Below, in pieces: positions 35,373 through 47,511 of a stretch of DNA of 64,000 nt. Every line of letters begins with the position of its first letter. The first letter of the stretch is position 1. The notes under the pieces are model-generated. The model was given only the letters and a program-made list of their open reading frames with translations, made no database searches and was not told the origin of the DNA. Where the stretch lies: assembly GCA_014871385.1 (NCBI GenBank), contig CM026423.1, forward strand, positions 7,602,967-7,666,966, written 5' to 3'. The DNA comes from Ceratodon purpureus. Lineage: Eukaryota; Streptophyta; Bryopsida; Pseudoditrichales; Ditrichaceae. The position numbers and the translations under genes were made by a program.

Positions 35373-36262
35373 CTTAGAATTGGTAGTTTTGGAACGTTAT
35401 TAACTTATTTGGTGAAACATAGTCAAGAAACTTTGGTGTAAAGAGACTCACCCCATAGAGGCTGCAAATTAAAAAATTTATAAATTAACTAAAATGTACT
35501 AAATGGATCACCTAGACAAATTTGTGATCCCTAATTCTAAAAAAAATCAAAATTATTAAAAAGGGGACGCAAGTCCTCTAGATTTAGAAATAGAATTGGA
35601 ACTAAGAAAGAAAGGGACAACGTTAAGATGAGGCCGTGGTTTATAACGAGGGCATGCCAATAGCATTGAAAAAAAGTGGATGGTAATTTAAAGTATGACC
35701 ATTGACCATTAGTAAAAATTTATAATACATGTGGACATGATGCTGGGAAGGAATTCTGATGGATCGGAAGAATAAGAGGCATTTGCCTCCCTAGTCTAAT
35801 TTGCTTGGGACTAGATCTCTATATCTTCTTTACTTGTGGAGAGTACACAATGGTGGATGGTTTGTAGTAAGTTAGTAATATGGATGGTGATATAGGATGG
35901 GACAAAAGAGGAATAAGGTTGAGTGTCCTAAAACCAACCACTTAAGCAATTTAATTATTTTGAGCTGTGGTAAATTATGAAGAAAAATATGAGAGGCTTT
36001 GAAATAGGATTTCGAAAGAATTGGAAAAAATTGCAATAAGTAATATGCATTCATTATTTTTTTACAGAATTTGAAAGGGCAAAGTAACTTATGACCCAAA
36101 ACCGATCATATGCTCTAATGTACAAACGAGGTACATCTATTTTTTCACAATCTAGAAATTCGTCCTGATCAGTTTTGGGTCAGTGGTTGGTATTAGGACA
36201 ACTAACCATAGTACCATGTAACGGTGGAAGTGTGTTTCATGTCATTCGAGAGTGGCAAAGAT
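35373..36262. repeat. Duplicated segment, copy B, left part
   Basis: Homologous to 15280-15865. It contains a 292-bp MITE absent from copy A and ends at the MULE insertion point in GGCAAAGAT (36254-36262). The rest of copy B resumes at 48922. Confidence 0.85.
35916..36207. mobile_element. MITE in copy B with GGTT(G/A)(A/G)(T/G)GTCCTAA ends
   Basis: 292 bp absent from copy A at the same place. The terminal repeats are ~26 bp: left GGTTGAGTGTCCTAAAACC and right, in complement, GGTTAGTTGTCCTAATACC. It is flanked by ATA (35913-35915, 36208-36210), consistent with a 2-3 bp TA-type target. No coding capacity. Confidence 0.8.
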
Positions 36263-36522
36263 GGGTCTCTCTATTTTGCCCCATCGAGCGTTGCAGCCGC
36301 CCCTCACGCGGGCAGGGGCAGCGCAACGCCCCCCGACCCTCCCCCTCCCCGAACCAGGCCGTCCCCGACCCTGGGCGAAGCCCCGCGCGCCCGTGGTGAG
36401 CCCCCGCGCCCGGGCTCCCGCTCCCCGCCCGGTCTGTCCGTCGCCCATTCTTCATCCCGGTCCCGTCACCCTCGTCGAGCCTCCACCCCCGCGCCCCGCG
36501 ACGTCTCCCCCGTTGTGCATTC
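36263..36522 (+). repeat. Left terminal inverted repeat of the MULE
   Basis: 260 bp, very GC-rich after the first ~20 bp, the reverse complement of 48662-48921 with no mismatch noticed. Long open frames in it are by-products of base composition. Confidence 0.93.
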
Positions 36523-36934
36523 ATTATTCTCGGCGTCTCTCCTGACGGCGGCTGCGCAGTTTTGAACGTCGGGGCGACGCTGTGAGGCAGAGCCAGGGGC
36601 GAATTCATGAGTTTGTAGGGAATTTGGATCGGACATGGCATGGGGAGGTTGGGCGGGGTTGAGGATTGTCTACCTTGTGGCATTTGTGCCGAAAGTTTTC
36701 ATGAACCTGCTGTGTTCTAGTTGCTGGAATTATGCGATGCATGGGGGAGGTTGTAGTTGCTGGGATTATGCGATGCATGGGGAAGGGTGAGCGGTACTTG
36801 TAGCGCGAGCTTCATTCAGCATGAGATGACGGTTGCTGAGTGAATCACTTCGGATCGGTGTGACTCCATTCTACCCCTGTCATGCATACTCATCGGATCG
36901 GGAGCACGATCCGGACCTCGCAGACACTGTACAG

Positions 36935-39900
36935 ATGCATGATGTCCAGTTCGGGGCGGACGCTTATGCGGTGGACTTGGGCGCGGTCGGTGAGGACAGC
37001 ACCTGGGGCTTCCAGGAGGGCGGGGGCGATGCAGCAGAAGATGAAGGAGGGCGAGCCCGAAGGGAGGAGACTCCCAACATCGATGTCGGCTGTCGACAAG
37101 GCAGATGGGCAGTCCACTCCGATGCAGCAGGGCCTGTTTCCGAGCGGCTTCAGCAGCCAGTCGGATCAGCAGGCTACGGAATGGATGAGCAGTGCGACGA
37201 GGAGATGGAGGACGGGGAGGACAGGGTCAGTCCGGAAGAAGAGCGAGAACTGAGCGAAGGTGAAGACTCTCTCAGTTTTAGGACACAGCCCGTCCTGGAA
37301 CCAAGTGGTGATGAACCTGAAGTCCAGGACTTGGGCGTCCAGAGTGCTGTTCTGGACGAGAAGATCAAGAGGCCCTCCTGGCGGAGGGTGGCAGACAGGG
37401 TTAGAAGGTCTGTCCAGAACCCACCCCCCGGGCCATTCTGTAGGACAGATCTGCGGTGGGAGTCCAAGTGGAACCAGGGGAATGGGAAGCGAAGGGAGAC
37501 GCAGAAGGTCACTATCCCATGGGATAGGTTGGAGGACTTCCTCGAGGGTGAGATGTCTGCCCGTCAACATCCCTGTACCTTTGTGGAGGAGTCCCGCCGA
37601 TGCATGAAGAGGGATGCTAGGAAACAGATCAGGGCTGACTCGGCTGTCCAGGAGATAAGGTAATGCCTGGCCTGAAGTGCTTCCCTGCTTAGGACAGCTC
37701 CTTTCGTTTGCAATTTCTGTCTGCTGCGATTTTCTGAGTCCCTCGCTGCTGCTGTGCAACCTCGAACAGTAGGACAGGTTCAGCTCACTTTACATGCCCC
37801 TCTCTGTGTCCTGTGCAGCTATTGGTGTCAATATGGGCCGGTGGACTACAGTCGCCAATACAAAGCCGAAGTGCAAAAGGTCTTCTCTCACTGCCTCACC
37901 CAGAGAAAGAACTCCACTAATCAGAGGAAGGCCGTGAAGAAGGCTCAGAAGCTTGTAGAGAAGGCTGCAAAAGATGCTGAAAAGGCTGCAAAAGATGCTG
38001 AGAAGAAGGCCGCAAAAGAGGCTGGGAAGAAGGGGCGGCCTAAAAAGAAAGGTAAGACAGAGACTATCCCTGTTCCTGACCTTAATGTTGAGGCGGTGGA
38101 TGAGGACGCAGAAGAGCTTGCTCGCCTACAGGAAGCACAGGAGAAGCTGCTGCAGGCGCAGGCCTTGATCGAAGCAGCCTCAAAGCCAAAGAGAAAGACC
38201 CGGGTGAGCAAGGTCCAGGCCGGGATGTCAATCAAGCGCGGCTGCCAGTGCAATTTCGTTGCAAAACAGCTACAGTGCGATGAAAAACTCTGTACTATTC
38301 AATTTCACTGCATGACCCATACTAACCGGGAAGGGAAGGAGTGTCATGGAGCACAGTTTGGAGGCCACAGAGCTGGCCTATCAGGTCATTTGTCAGCAGC
38401 CACGAAGAAGTGGATAGCAGACACCTTGAGGTCAGGCAAGTCGCCTGCCCAGGTCATGGCCGAGCACAAGGCGGAAGTAATGCGATGTGCGCAGAATAAC
38501 CTGCCAGCCACGAGGGACACATTCATTATGCCGTCCGACGTATATAACATCGCTAACAAGCTTGCCAAAGAACTGTGGGAAAAGCATCCCTCCGATGCCA
38601 TGAGTGTCCGTATGTGGACAGACGAGAATGCAGACTGTCACTATCACTACCGTGAGTATGGGACTGTACAGCTGAATGAGCCGCCGCCTCCTGAGGATGA
38701 CCCATTCTGCCTGGCCATCCAAACAGACTGGCAACTGGAGATGATGGTCAGACACGGCCACAGGAGGGCTCTCTCTATGGATGCGACTTTCTCCACCAAC
38801 GCCCCCAAGGTTAGCACGCCGATCACCCTCCAAATCTTCTGTACACATGAAGCCCTGTTTGCTGTATATGAGTTCAATTGCCTGTCCTCCTGTCCGAGCC
38901 ACCTCTGATATTGTTCTCCCTGTCCTCGGGTGCAGTATCCACTGTATACGGTGATGGTGTTCGACGAATGGGAGCAGGGGATACCAGTAGCCTTCACAAT
39001 CCAGGGTAGGTCACGGGAACAGGACATCACACCGTGGCTTACGAAGCTGCGGGATCGTTGCATAGCTGTGAAGCCTGATTGGAGACCAAGCTCCTTCTTG
39101 GTTGACAACGACCAGGCTGAACTGAATGCAATTAGGTGAGGACACTGACTACTATATCTCCGGGGGAGTGTCTTAAATATGATTAGGACACGCAGCAGTT
39201 CATCACGTCCCTGAAACAGCCCGCTTTCATGTCACTTTGCAGGAAGGTCTGGCCTGAGGCCGATGCTGTTGAAGGGGGGACGAAGGACGACGTGAAGATT
39301 CTGCTGTGTCTGTGGCATACACGCAAGGCGTGGCTGGAGAATGCGACTCAGAAGATCAAGGCAAACTATCTTAGGGCAGAGATTCTGTCTGCCTGTGCTG
39401 ACCTAATGTATGGAAACGGTATCCTCCAGGGAGATCTTGCTGTGAAGGCTGCGCAGGAGCGTTTCAACTTCCTGAAGGCTAAGTATCCACAAGCAAAGGC
39501 ATTCTTCCAGTATTTTGAAGAAACATGGATTCCCAAGCTGGAAATGTGGGTCAAGGGTTTCCGCAACATCCCACACTGCAACCAGGACACCAACGCAGCA
39601 GTTGAGAGTTACCACGCCAACCTCAAGGCCATTCTCAGGTACTCCAGGCAGAAGTTTGACGGCCGCCGTGTGGACTGGTTAATCTACCATCTGGTCAGGG
39701 ATGTACTAATTCACTACTGGTATGCTGTCCAGTGTAAGCTGTACGGGTTTATCAAGAACGGGAAGGCAGAGGGGATTGTGGCCAGTGCAGTCATAAGGGC
39801 TGCAGAGATCCCCGACGAGCATGTCTCTATCTGCCTCGACCAGGACGTGGCCTATGTTGCGTCCCAAACTAATTTTCCAGCGATCTGGGTGGTGACCAGC

Positions 39901-40422
39901 CCAAATTCAGACTGGGCTCACTGCAACTGCCCATTGGGCATGCGAGGTAACATCTGCAAGCATGTGGTGAAGGTGTTTAGGATGATAAACACGGAGGTTC
40001 ACCCTGGAGACATCATACGGTATGCTGGGACCTTGAGGGGTACGATTCAGAGTGGCTGCAGTACTGCTGGCCTGGACATGGGAGACGGGACAGGCGAAGC
40101 GGCAATCCAGGACATCAGAGGGGCTGTCCTAAAGTCGGACGATCCTGAGAAGACGTACATCCAGATGAGGGGGTTCCTGGGGGAAGCGGATACTCTAGCG
40201 CTGGAGAATGTGGGTCTCCGGGAGCATTTCCTGGCTATCCAGGCTGAGGCCACAGGAAAGATGGCTGCACTGAAAGCCAAATCCGAGGCGGGCTTGCTGC
40301 ACCCTCTCTCGCAGCCGTCCTTCAAAGTGAATGCAGGGCCCAAGAATCTGCGGCGCTTCAAAGCATGCTCCGAGACTGGGACTAAGAAAAGGGCTGCCGG
40401 GCGAAGTAGGAAATGGGATTAG
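36935..40422 (+). CDS. MULE transposase with DDE core and SWIM zinc finger (4 exons)
   Basis: Exons 36935-37659, 37819-38809, 38936-39135 and 39243-40422 sum to 3096 nt, 1031 aa, with matching phases and GT-AG introns. An acidic disordered N-terminus (~1-150) is followed by a Trp/Arg-rich stretch. Next comes an Ala/Lys helix (KKAQKLVEKAAKDAEKAAKD) ending in an AT-hook-like KKGRPKKKGK, then a Cys/His-rich DNA-binding region (CQCNF...CTIQFHCMTHTN). The catalytic core has D at ~563 (SMDATF), D at ~629 (FLVDNDQAEL) and E at ~760 (AVESYHANLK). A SWIM finger CNCPLGMRGNICKH starts at ~866. All expected MULE residues are present. The start ATG at 36935 is a choice; the frame is open upstream to 36833 without another ATG. 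It is the likely source of movement of this element. Confidence 0.9.
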
Positions 40423-40859
40423 GACAGGGGAGTAATATGACAGAGGAGTACGAGGACAGGAGTTTATTAGGGGGGACGAGTACTCTGTATAGGATAGACA
40501 GGGTATGCAGGTACTGTATGTATGTATATATACTTAAACGAGTATTGTTACCTCAGTTTTGTGAGTACAAGAAGGTTATGGCATATGCCCAGCTTCTCTT
40601 TTCCCTGCCCAAAGAGGCTTCGGCCCCCACTCTAGTCCTTCTGTCATCTATAGTCGTCTTCGAAATTGTTGTGGGTCTGGAATTTTAGGCCACCCTTAAA
40701 ATTCCGGAATCACTGTGCACAAGAGACACGGTTGTAGTACTTCGTACTACTATAGTTTAGATTCTGTTCTCAGTCCCGTGGTCACCGAATTCAACAGTGC
40801 AGACCTGGAATTCAGAAAACCTTCAATCCACCAAATTTCAGTCTAGAAGGTTCAGCCAT

Positions 40860-41005
40860 GGTTGCCTGTCCTAAATAATCCTACACACAGGTTGACTAGA
40901 ATTGGTTACCTGTCCTAAATAATCCTACACACACGTCAATTACAATTGGTTACCTGTCCTACATAATCCTACACATTGTGGTTCATTGCAGTTGGTTACC
41001 TGTGC
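40860..41005. repeat. ~44-bp tandem repeat, four units, each with CTGTCCTAA or a variant
   Basis: Units start near 40860, 40903, 40948 and 40993 with GGTT(G/A)CCTGTCCTAAATAA, the last two with single changes (CCTACAT, TGTGCTAA). The conserved part includes AATCCTACACA. Confidence 0.8.
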
Positions 41006-41711
41006 TAAATTACTGTATAATCCATGCTTCATTAATTTAATTGCCACTTGGTAACCCATCTCCATTTGCAAACGTAGCAACCTAGGGTACTCAATGAATA
41101 TTTGATTCTGAATCTTTTTATTTTGCAGTTCTCTGGCTTTGGTCATGTTAAATTTATGTGGTATTGCATATTCTCGAGTGGTATGCTAAGAAGAGGAGGC
41201 GATTTAAAAAATCAGAATAAAATCATGGTTATACTGCGTGAGATAAACTCATACGAAGACCTCATGCTCTTGAAGGGGTCATTTAAAGAACCTTCTCTTC
41301 GTTAGGAACACATTTCACTTCCTGGTTTTCAATAAAAAAATTGTTTAGAGTCTGCGAATCATGAAACTGATGAATCAAGCACCCTTTCGTTTCTCATGGC
41401 TTACAAGAATAATAGATTGCCTCTCCGGTTCAGGTACTCAACAACGTGATGGAGTACCACACTGGTGTCTTTAGCGTGCAGGAAAATTGCAGCGGTAACT
41501 CCAAAGTTGTAATCAACGCCTGATCGATAGCTGGAGTTTGCGAAATCAAGTTTTCATATGTAAAGGCTTTTTACATGCAAATTCAGAAAATTCAAGTTCT
41601 CTCAAGAGTCCCATAAAAATTCAAACGCTGCAACAACTTTAGGATGCGAATTTTAATTAACGCATACGTCTACAACAGCGGGAAGGACATCGAATAATTC
41701 AACAAAGTGGG

Positions 41712-42085
41712 GCCTGATTATTTCCTGCAACTTTTTCAGAAGACCTTCATCATGAACTGCCGTGAAGGAGCACTAAACCAAGTGAAGCCTGATTTTTTCC
41801 TGCAAAACCAGCAGAAGACCTTCATCATGAAGTGCCGTGAAGGGGCACTAAACAAAATGAAGCCTGATTTTTTCCTGCAACTTCTTCAGAAGACATTCAT
41901 CATGAAGTGCCGTGAAGGGGCACTAAACAAAATGAAGCCTGATTTTTTCCTGCAACTTCTTCAGAAGACATTCATCATGAAGTGCCGTGAAGGGGCACTA
42001 AACAAAATGAAGCCTGATTTTTTCCTGCAACTTCTTTACAATAGCTTCATCGGGAAGTACATGAAGAGGCAGTTAAGAATCTGAA
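41712..42085 (+). repeat. 75-bp tandem repeat, five units, open as 25-residue repeats
   Basis: Units begin at 41712, 41787, 41862, 41937 and 42012, exactly 75 bp apart. The frame 41707-42084 stays open and repeats MKPDFFLQLLQKTFIMKC-like blocks. Units 3-5 are almost identical and the first two diverged, so the array expanded from the right. A period divisible by three keeps the frame open by itself, so coding is not proven. Confidence 0.8.
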
Positions 42086-44265
42086 TAACACCCGAAATTA
42101 GTATTCTATTAATTTTGACGGAGACACCTCTTTTTTCGGCAATTAGATGTGGATTGATAAGTTGAACTGCGCACTAGTGGTTCTCTAATTTGACGCATCG
42201 ACGCTCCTCAAATGTGTAAGAGTTCTTCTCTATAGAGAAGCTCCACAACTTATCCAAATCTTTCTGGACTCACAATTGAAGATGTCTATCACCTTCTTGT
42301 AGATTCCTACTTTGGTGCAATCATAAACTTGATATAAGCACTTCGTTCTTCAGAATATTGCACCAGGTTCTGAATTGAAGTTAAATATTTTGCTTTCCCT
42401 GCCTTGTAGATCTTATTTATGTGTTTATGAACTTCACAAAGTTTACAGCTCTCGATTCATACTTTTAATGTTCGGTTGCGTGAACATGTTTCTTGGCATA
42501 AACGTCCTCACCGCTTACTGAAACGAGGGACTGTCGTAGCCAGCATCTTTGCCTTCGACGCCGCCTCCCCATTCCTCCTCCTTAGCTCTACTCGCTCCAC
42601 TCTTTGCCCTCGCTCCTTCCCATTGCCCTCGCTGTCTTCTCGATTTTTTTTTTTTTGTGAGCCTGGCCATGGGGAATGATGGAATTCTAGGACGACGCTG
42701 CCTCCTTGTATTTGCGAGGAAATCCTCACCGCATTTAAGAACTTATTGCTCAGTAAAATGGATCCAACATAACGCTAAGTACTGATTTTTATCTCCAACT
42801 TTTTCATCCAAAGGTCACATAACCCTAAACTCTACAACCTTCTATGGAAGTGCCCCATAATTCTATGTTTTTGTTTCCGGAGTCTTCTTTTAGTTTATTT
42901 TATTGTAGGATTACAAATTTTAATATTTATTTCAAAAGTTTAGTACCTTCCTCCTCACATGCATTGCCTATAGCCTCATATCCTTTCACCTCACTGTATT
43001 AAATTCATAGCATTTACTTCTTGAAAGTTTAGAACATTTAGTTCCTGAACATTCTAAATTTTACCAAAAATAGTACCTCGTGACCCCTTTTGATCACCCC
43101 TTCCTATCCCTTGGTCCGCACGGACCGCACATGTTTTTTATTTTGTTTTTTCTTTGTTGGTTACTCTTATTTTTTTTCCATTGTTGACTCCTTCTGGATT
43201 CTTTCTAAATATACATATTTTATTTCCGAATTCTTTGCATATATTCTCTGGACTTCACTTATTCCTTAAATTTTCCTGCCCTTATTCTAGGTTTTCTTTT
43301 GGGTAATGTTTTTTCTGATTCAATTCATTTTGATCGTTCTTGTCCTTTTCATTTTCTCCCTTTTTTTCTAAATTTTGGGCGTTTGAATTCCTCCCCATTT
43401 GCCATTCCTTTTCATTAGCATGCTCAGTTTCATTTTCATCTTTTTTTTTTTTTTTTTTTTTTTGGGTTTTCTATTCTTCCCCATTTTCATTTTCGTCCCC
43501 GTTTACTTACATTTCAGTTTTCCATTCTTCCCCATTTTCATTTTCATCACCATTCTTTTAAATTTCAGTTCTCCATTCTTCCCCATTCCCCATTTTCATG
43601 TATAAGAAGTCTCCACGTAAAATTAAGAAACTTTATTTTGGAGTCGCTTCCTGCCTAATTTCGCGGAAATCCTCACCAGAATTGTATTTAGGACAGACAT
43701 CTGTGGTCGTCCTTCTCTGTTTTTGCCCTTCCACGCTTTCTGTCCTAAATGTCACCTGTCCTAAATGTCCCCTGTCCTAAATTTCCTCCTCTCTACCTGT
43801 TCATTTAATTTAAATGAACTCGCACGTAAAGCCCTGCCAGTCCCGCGCTTAGGACAGAGGAATGAAGACGACTTAGCATGGTAAAACCTTGATCTGCAGG
43901 GCTGCCGACCTCCGGCTCTGTCCTAATGGCGCAATGCTGAGATGGAGTTGCCTGTTTTTTTCCCTAGGGAGTTTCTGCACTTATAATCAGTCCTCTTCGT
44001 GCTTCCAGTTAAGTACCTAACTCTGTACTAAATGTTAATACATTCACATGAGGAGGCAACATACGAATTTTGAAAGTGTGTTTAAATTTCAGTGGTCACA
44101 TACGAATGGTCTCTGGCCTAACGTACTCCCAACCCCGTCCTCGCCAGCTGCCCAGCGTCCCCCATACGAACCGCCCGTCCTAAACTGAACCAAGTAAGAG
44201 CAAGCAAAAACTGTCCCGGACTGACTAATACAGAAGTAGCACCCTGCGAATTCTGCCTAGAAGAA

Positions 44266-47200
44266 CTAAGGGGCAGCTAAGGAAACAACTGATTCGCACG
44301 ACGGTACAACGGGCTCCACGTCTTCCACCTGCTCGCATGAAGGGATCTCTGGCTCCACGCCTCCCGAAGCCTCGCACGAAGGGTTCTCAGGGTGCTTGCC
44401 TTCCACTTGCCCAGCATCCGGTGCGAGGTGCCACTCCCCCCCTGCATTGCGCTCCCCCGAGTTACTTCTCTCCATCCGGCTGAAAGCGCTGTCGCCCTCC
44501 AGACACGGCGAGACCAGCGGCATGTCGAACGTACACATCACCTGCGAGGGCAACGGTAAGTAATCCAAGTCATCCAAGTCCACTGAGATGTTCCAGTCGG
44601 CCAACTTCGCATGCATGTGGTACTGGCTGTTTGAGAGCATCTCCTTCGCTGCATCAAACAGTGCCTCCCCCGCAGCCGGCCATTGCCCCGTAGCCTCCAG
44701 AGACCCCCACCCGTACTCGAGGTCGATGTTCTCGCGAAGGAGCAAGACTGTCCTAAAAGCCCCCGCGACCTTCTCTTGATCCACTCCTGCCTTCGTTACC
44801 CACATGTCCCGCAATATATCCTCCTTCCCCTGATCCATCACGTCCATGCATGCACGAATGAAGGTGGCGCGCCTCCACTGCTGGTAGCTCTCCACCTGCC
44901 CACCCTTGTCGTCCCCGACATCCAGCACCTCTCGGAAGACTTCCCAACTTTCTCCATGAATATCCATCGTGGGGAAATAAATTTTACCCACTCGTATGAG
45001 TTCCTCCATAGCCAGCATGACCTGCCTCGATCTCTTCATGAGAGTGTCCTCCGTCAGCCCGAGCACCGGACACAGCATGGGCACGCGAGCCCCTGTCTCG
45101 CTCCGACTGAAGAGCTTCAATGCCCTCGCAAAATGGGGCGGCTCGTTCTTCTCCCCGGCCTGGCGGTTCTCCCGCTCCATCCATTTGATGAGACCCTGGA
45201 ACTCGTCCTCGGAGTGCTCACAGGGCCTGCAGAGGCAGGGTGGCAAAGGCAACAGGATCATATGACTGAAGAGAGGCGACCACCCCCACTCCCGAGCCTC
45301 CGCCGCAATACTCAGCTCCCGGTCGAATCTGGCCATCTCCTCAGCCACAAACGCAGCCCGGTTCTTCACCAACTGTTTCCTCGCCTCCACGGACTCCTCG
45401 TGCTCCTTCACCCGCGTTGCGTAGCTCAGTACGTCGTCGTGATACAAGTAGAAGTCTTGGATTTCCCTCTCGATGGCTGCCTCGCATTTGGACGTAAACG
45501 CCTCTTTGCACCTGTCCAGGAGCTTGAGGGACTGGATCGGCAGCGCATCCTGCAGTCATTAACCGGGGGGCAGCCACGATTAATCCTCGGCAATACACAA
45601 GGGCTGCTCGGAGAATGCATGGAAAGCACTCATAGGAATTCAGCAATGGCGACGGAAACTTACCGTCAGGTCTGGATTGAATTGCAGCGCCCCCCATGCG
45701 TGGGCTACCAGCCCAGGAAGTTGGCCCACCTCCTGCAGCTTCCGCAGCATCTCCACCGGGCCGTGAAGATCCTTCATGCAGTCCGCCGCGAGAATTGTCC
45801 CTACTTGCTTCTGCAAGCAGTACAAGCCCGGCGGATGCCCGGGCTTCCTGGGGGCTGGCTTCACCTGATTATCCGGGTAGAGCGTTCGCGCCCTCTCCCT
45901 TGCTTCCTCTTGTATCTGCAGTCGCCGACTCTGTCGTCCCCCCTTGGCTTGCACCTGCTCCTTCCCCTTCGGCTGCCCTGCCTCCTTCCCCTTCGAAGCC
46001 TCTGCCCCCTTCCCCTTCGCACCATCGTGGTCCTTCCCCTCCAAATGTTCTGTGTTTTTCCCCCACGCCTGCGCTCCCTCACTCCCTCCTGGCTTCCCAT
46101 CCCCCTTCGACCCCGATGCCGGCTCGCGCTCCGCTGCTGGACCTGCATTTCCCACATTCCGCCTACCTCCCTTCACCGACGGGACCCACTCCTCCGAGGT
46201 GGTCTTCTGCTCCGAACTTGGGGAACCCACACGCGGCCGCCTCTCGGTCTCCTTTGTTGGAGTCGTTCCCGCCTGCTGTGTCGCGGCCCGTGTCCTTCCC
46301 CCGACCCCCGGAACGTTCTGCCCTTGATTCTTCGGCGTCCCTGCAGGGCTTCTCCCCCCGACCCCCGTGCTTCCTCCGCGGTCACCCTTACTCCCTCTCT
46401 TCCCGGCCGCAGTGGATGGCCCTGCTCCAGCCTTCGGCCCACTGCAATCAGCACGGCGGCCCCCTCCCTCCTTACTCCCTTGCGCTCGACTGGGCCGCTG
46501 CCTCTTGGGCGACCCCGCTTTCATCCAGTCGTTGCGCTTCTCACGCAGCAGGTCCGCGACAGATGGCGGGTCTTCCTCCCTTGCCCGCTTCCCTTGCGTC
46601 GGCGTTTGCTGGGTCCCCCCCCTCCTATCTCCCCCCGTCTCCCTCTCTGGACTGGAGATCTCGACCACCTCCACACCTGCGCGTACACCCTGCCCCTCCT
46701 CCGAGCTGGTACCATCTTCCCCCGAATCGGTGCTTTCCCCATGTGTCTCCAACTCGTCTCCGTCCGTGTCTGGTGGCAGGCTTTTTTTTCCGAGCATCTG
46801 CCACGGTAGCTTGATGTTATACTTCCGAAACACCGCCCGGGACTCCTTATTTCCATTCACCCCCATCGCCGGATAAATCTTCAGAGGGCCCCAGTCATTG
46901 TACTCGTAACCCTCGCACAATCCCATTTGCCGATGCCATCCCAGGTTTGCTTTGTCCACCATGTCTAGGTCGCAGTACTTGCAGTAGAATGGGATCTTCG
47001 TCCTGGCCTTCCCGACTGCCTCCGGTGCCGGCTTTGTCCTTCGCCACAACAGGTTAACCTCCACCATCAGCCAGTCATATTCTGACATGGTGAAGGCGTC
47101 CCTATTCGGAGCGTATCCCACCCATGTGCTGCAGCACACTATGACCCGCTCCGGGCCGAATTTTCCTTCCACCTGGAGCTGCAAAACCAGAGCCCCGATG

Positions 47201-47511
47201 AGTGAGAACTCCAAGTAGAATAGAAGAAGGTATTCAAACAGAATGACAATAAAATTTGGAAATCATGTTTAGGACAACATGCAGATATGAGGGGAGAAGT
47301 TGTAGTCGCTTACCCCCGGGACAACTCCTGGATCCATCTTCGCGATCTTGGACTGCCATTCCTTCGACAACGTCTGGACGTCCAGCTCTGTCGCCCTCAG
47401 CCTCAGCACATCGCAGGCGTCCTGCCGGGAGAGTCCAGATAGGTCTGGAGTGTTGGGATCATGGATCTGGGCAGCGAAGGGCACCATCGTCAGGGCTCGG
47501 AGCAACGACAT
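44266..47511 (-). CDS. 998-aa zinc-finger protein of unknown function, second gene of the MULE
   Basis: Exons on the minus strand: 47511-47314 (66 codons), 47178-45664 (505 codons) and 45549-44266 (428 codons with stop). Clean GTAAGC/GTAAGT donors and TTGCAG/CTGCAG acceptors give phase 0 at both joins. Exon 1 begins MSLLRALTMVPFAAQ. A single zinc-finger-like motif, C-x2-C-x12-H-x5-C (CKYCDLDMVDKANLGWHR...C), lies at ~132-154 in an aromatic region (EYDWLMVEVNLLWRR). Residues ~210-480 are charged and disordered, with basic clusters (GSPKRQRPSR) and KGKE-type repeats. The last exon is helical and acidic, rich in W and E. It converges on the transposase as mudrB converges on mudrA in maize MuDR, but I see no similarity to mudrB that I can name. 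It could be an element accessory factor or a captured host gene. Confidence 0.75.

Larger units (their letters stand above)
40423..44265. other. Central spacer of the MULE between convergent genes
   Basis: Spacer of 3.8 kb. It holds a four-unit ~44-bp repeat (40860-41005), a five-unit 75-bp repeat (41712-42085), a T-rich simple stretch (43330-43610) and a cluster of CTGTCCTAA motifs (43688-44185). No further gene is recognised; a short frame at 42476-42785 looks like low-complexity sequence. Confidence 0.7.

Noticed and set aside
36237-36683. Long frames in the MULE terminal repeats on both strands
   Set aside because: They appear in both TIRs in all frames, as expected from GC-rich sequence with few stop codons.
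41707-42084. Calling the 125-codon repeat ORF a gene
   Set aside because: A 75-bp period keeps any open frame open; no other coding evidence was found, so I list it only as a repeat.
44683-46814. 708- and 372-codon open frames on the plus strand opposite the second MULE gene
   Set aside because: Proline/serine/leucine-rich shadows of a GC-rich minus-strand gene. The minus strand has clean introns with matching phases and a zinc-finger motif.
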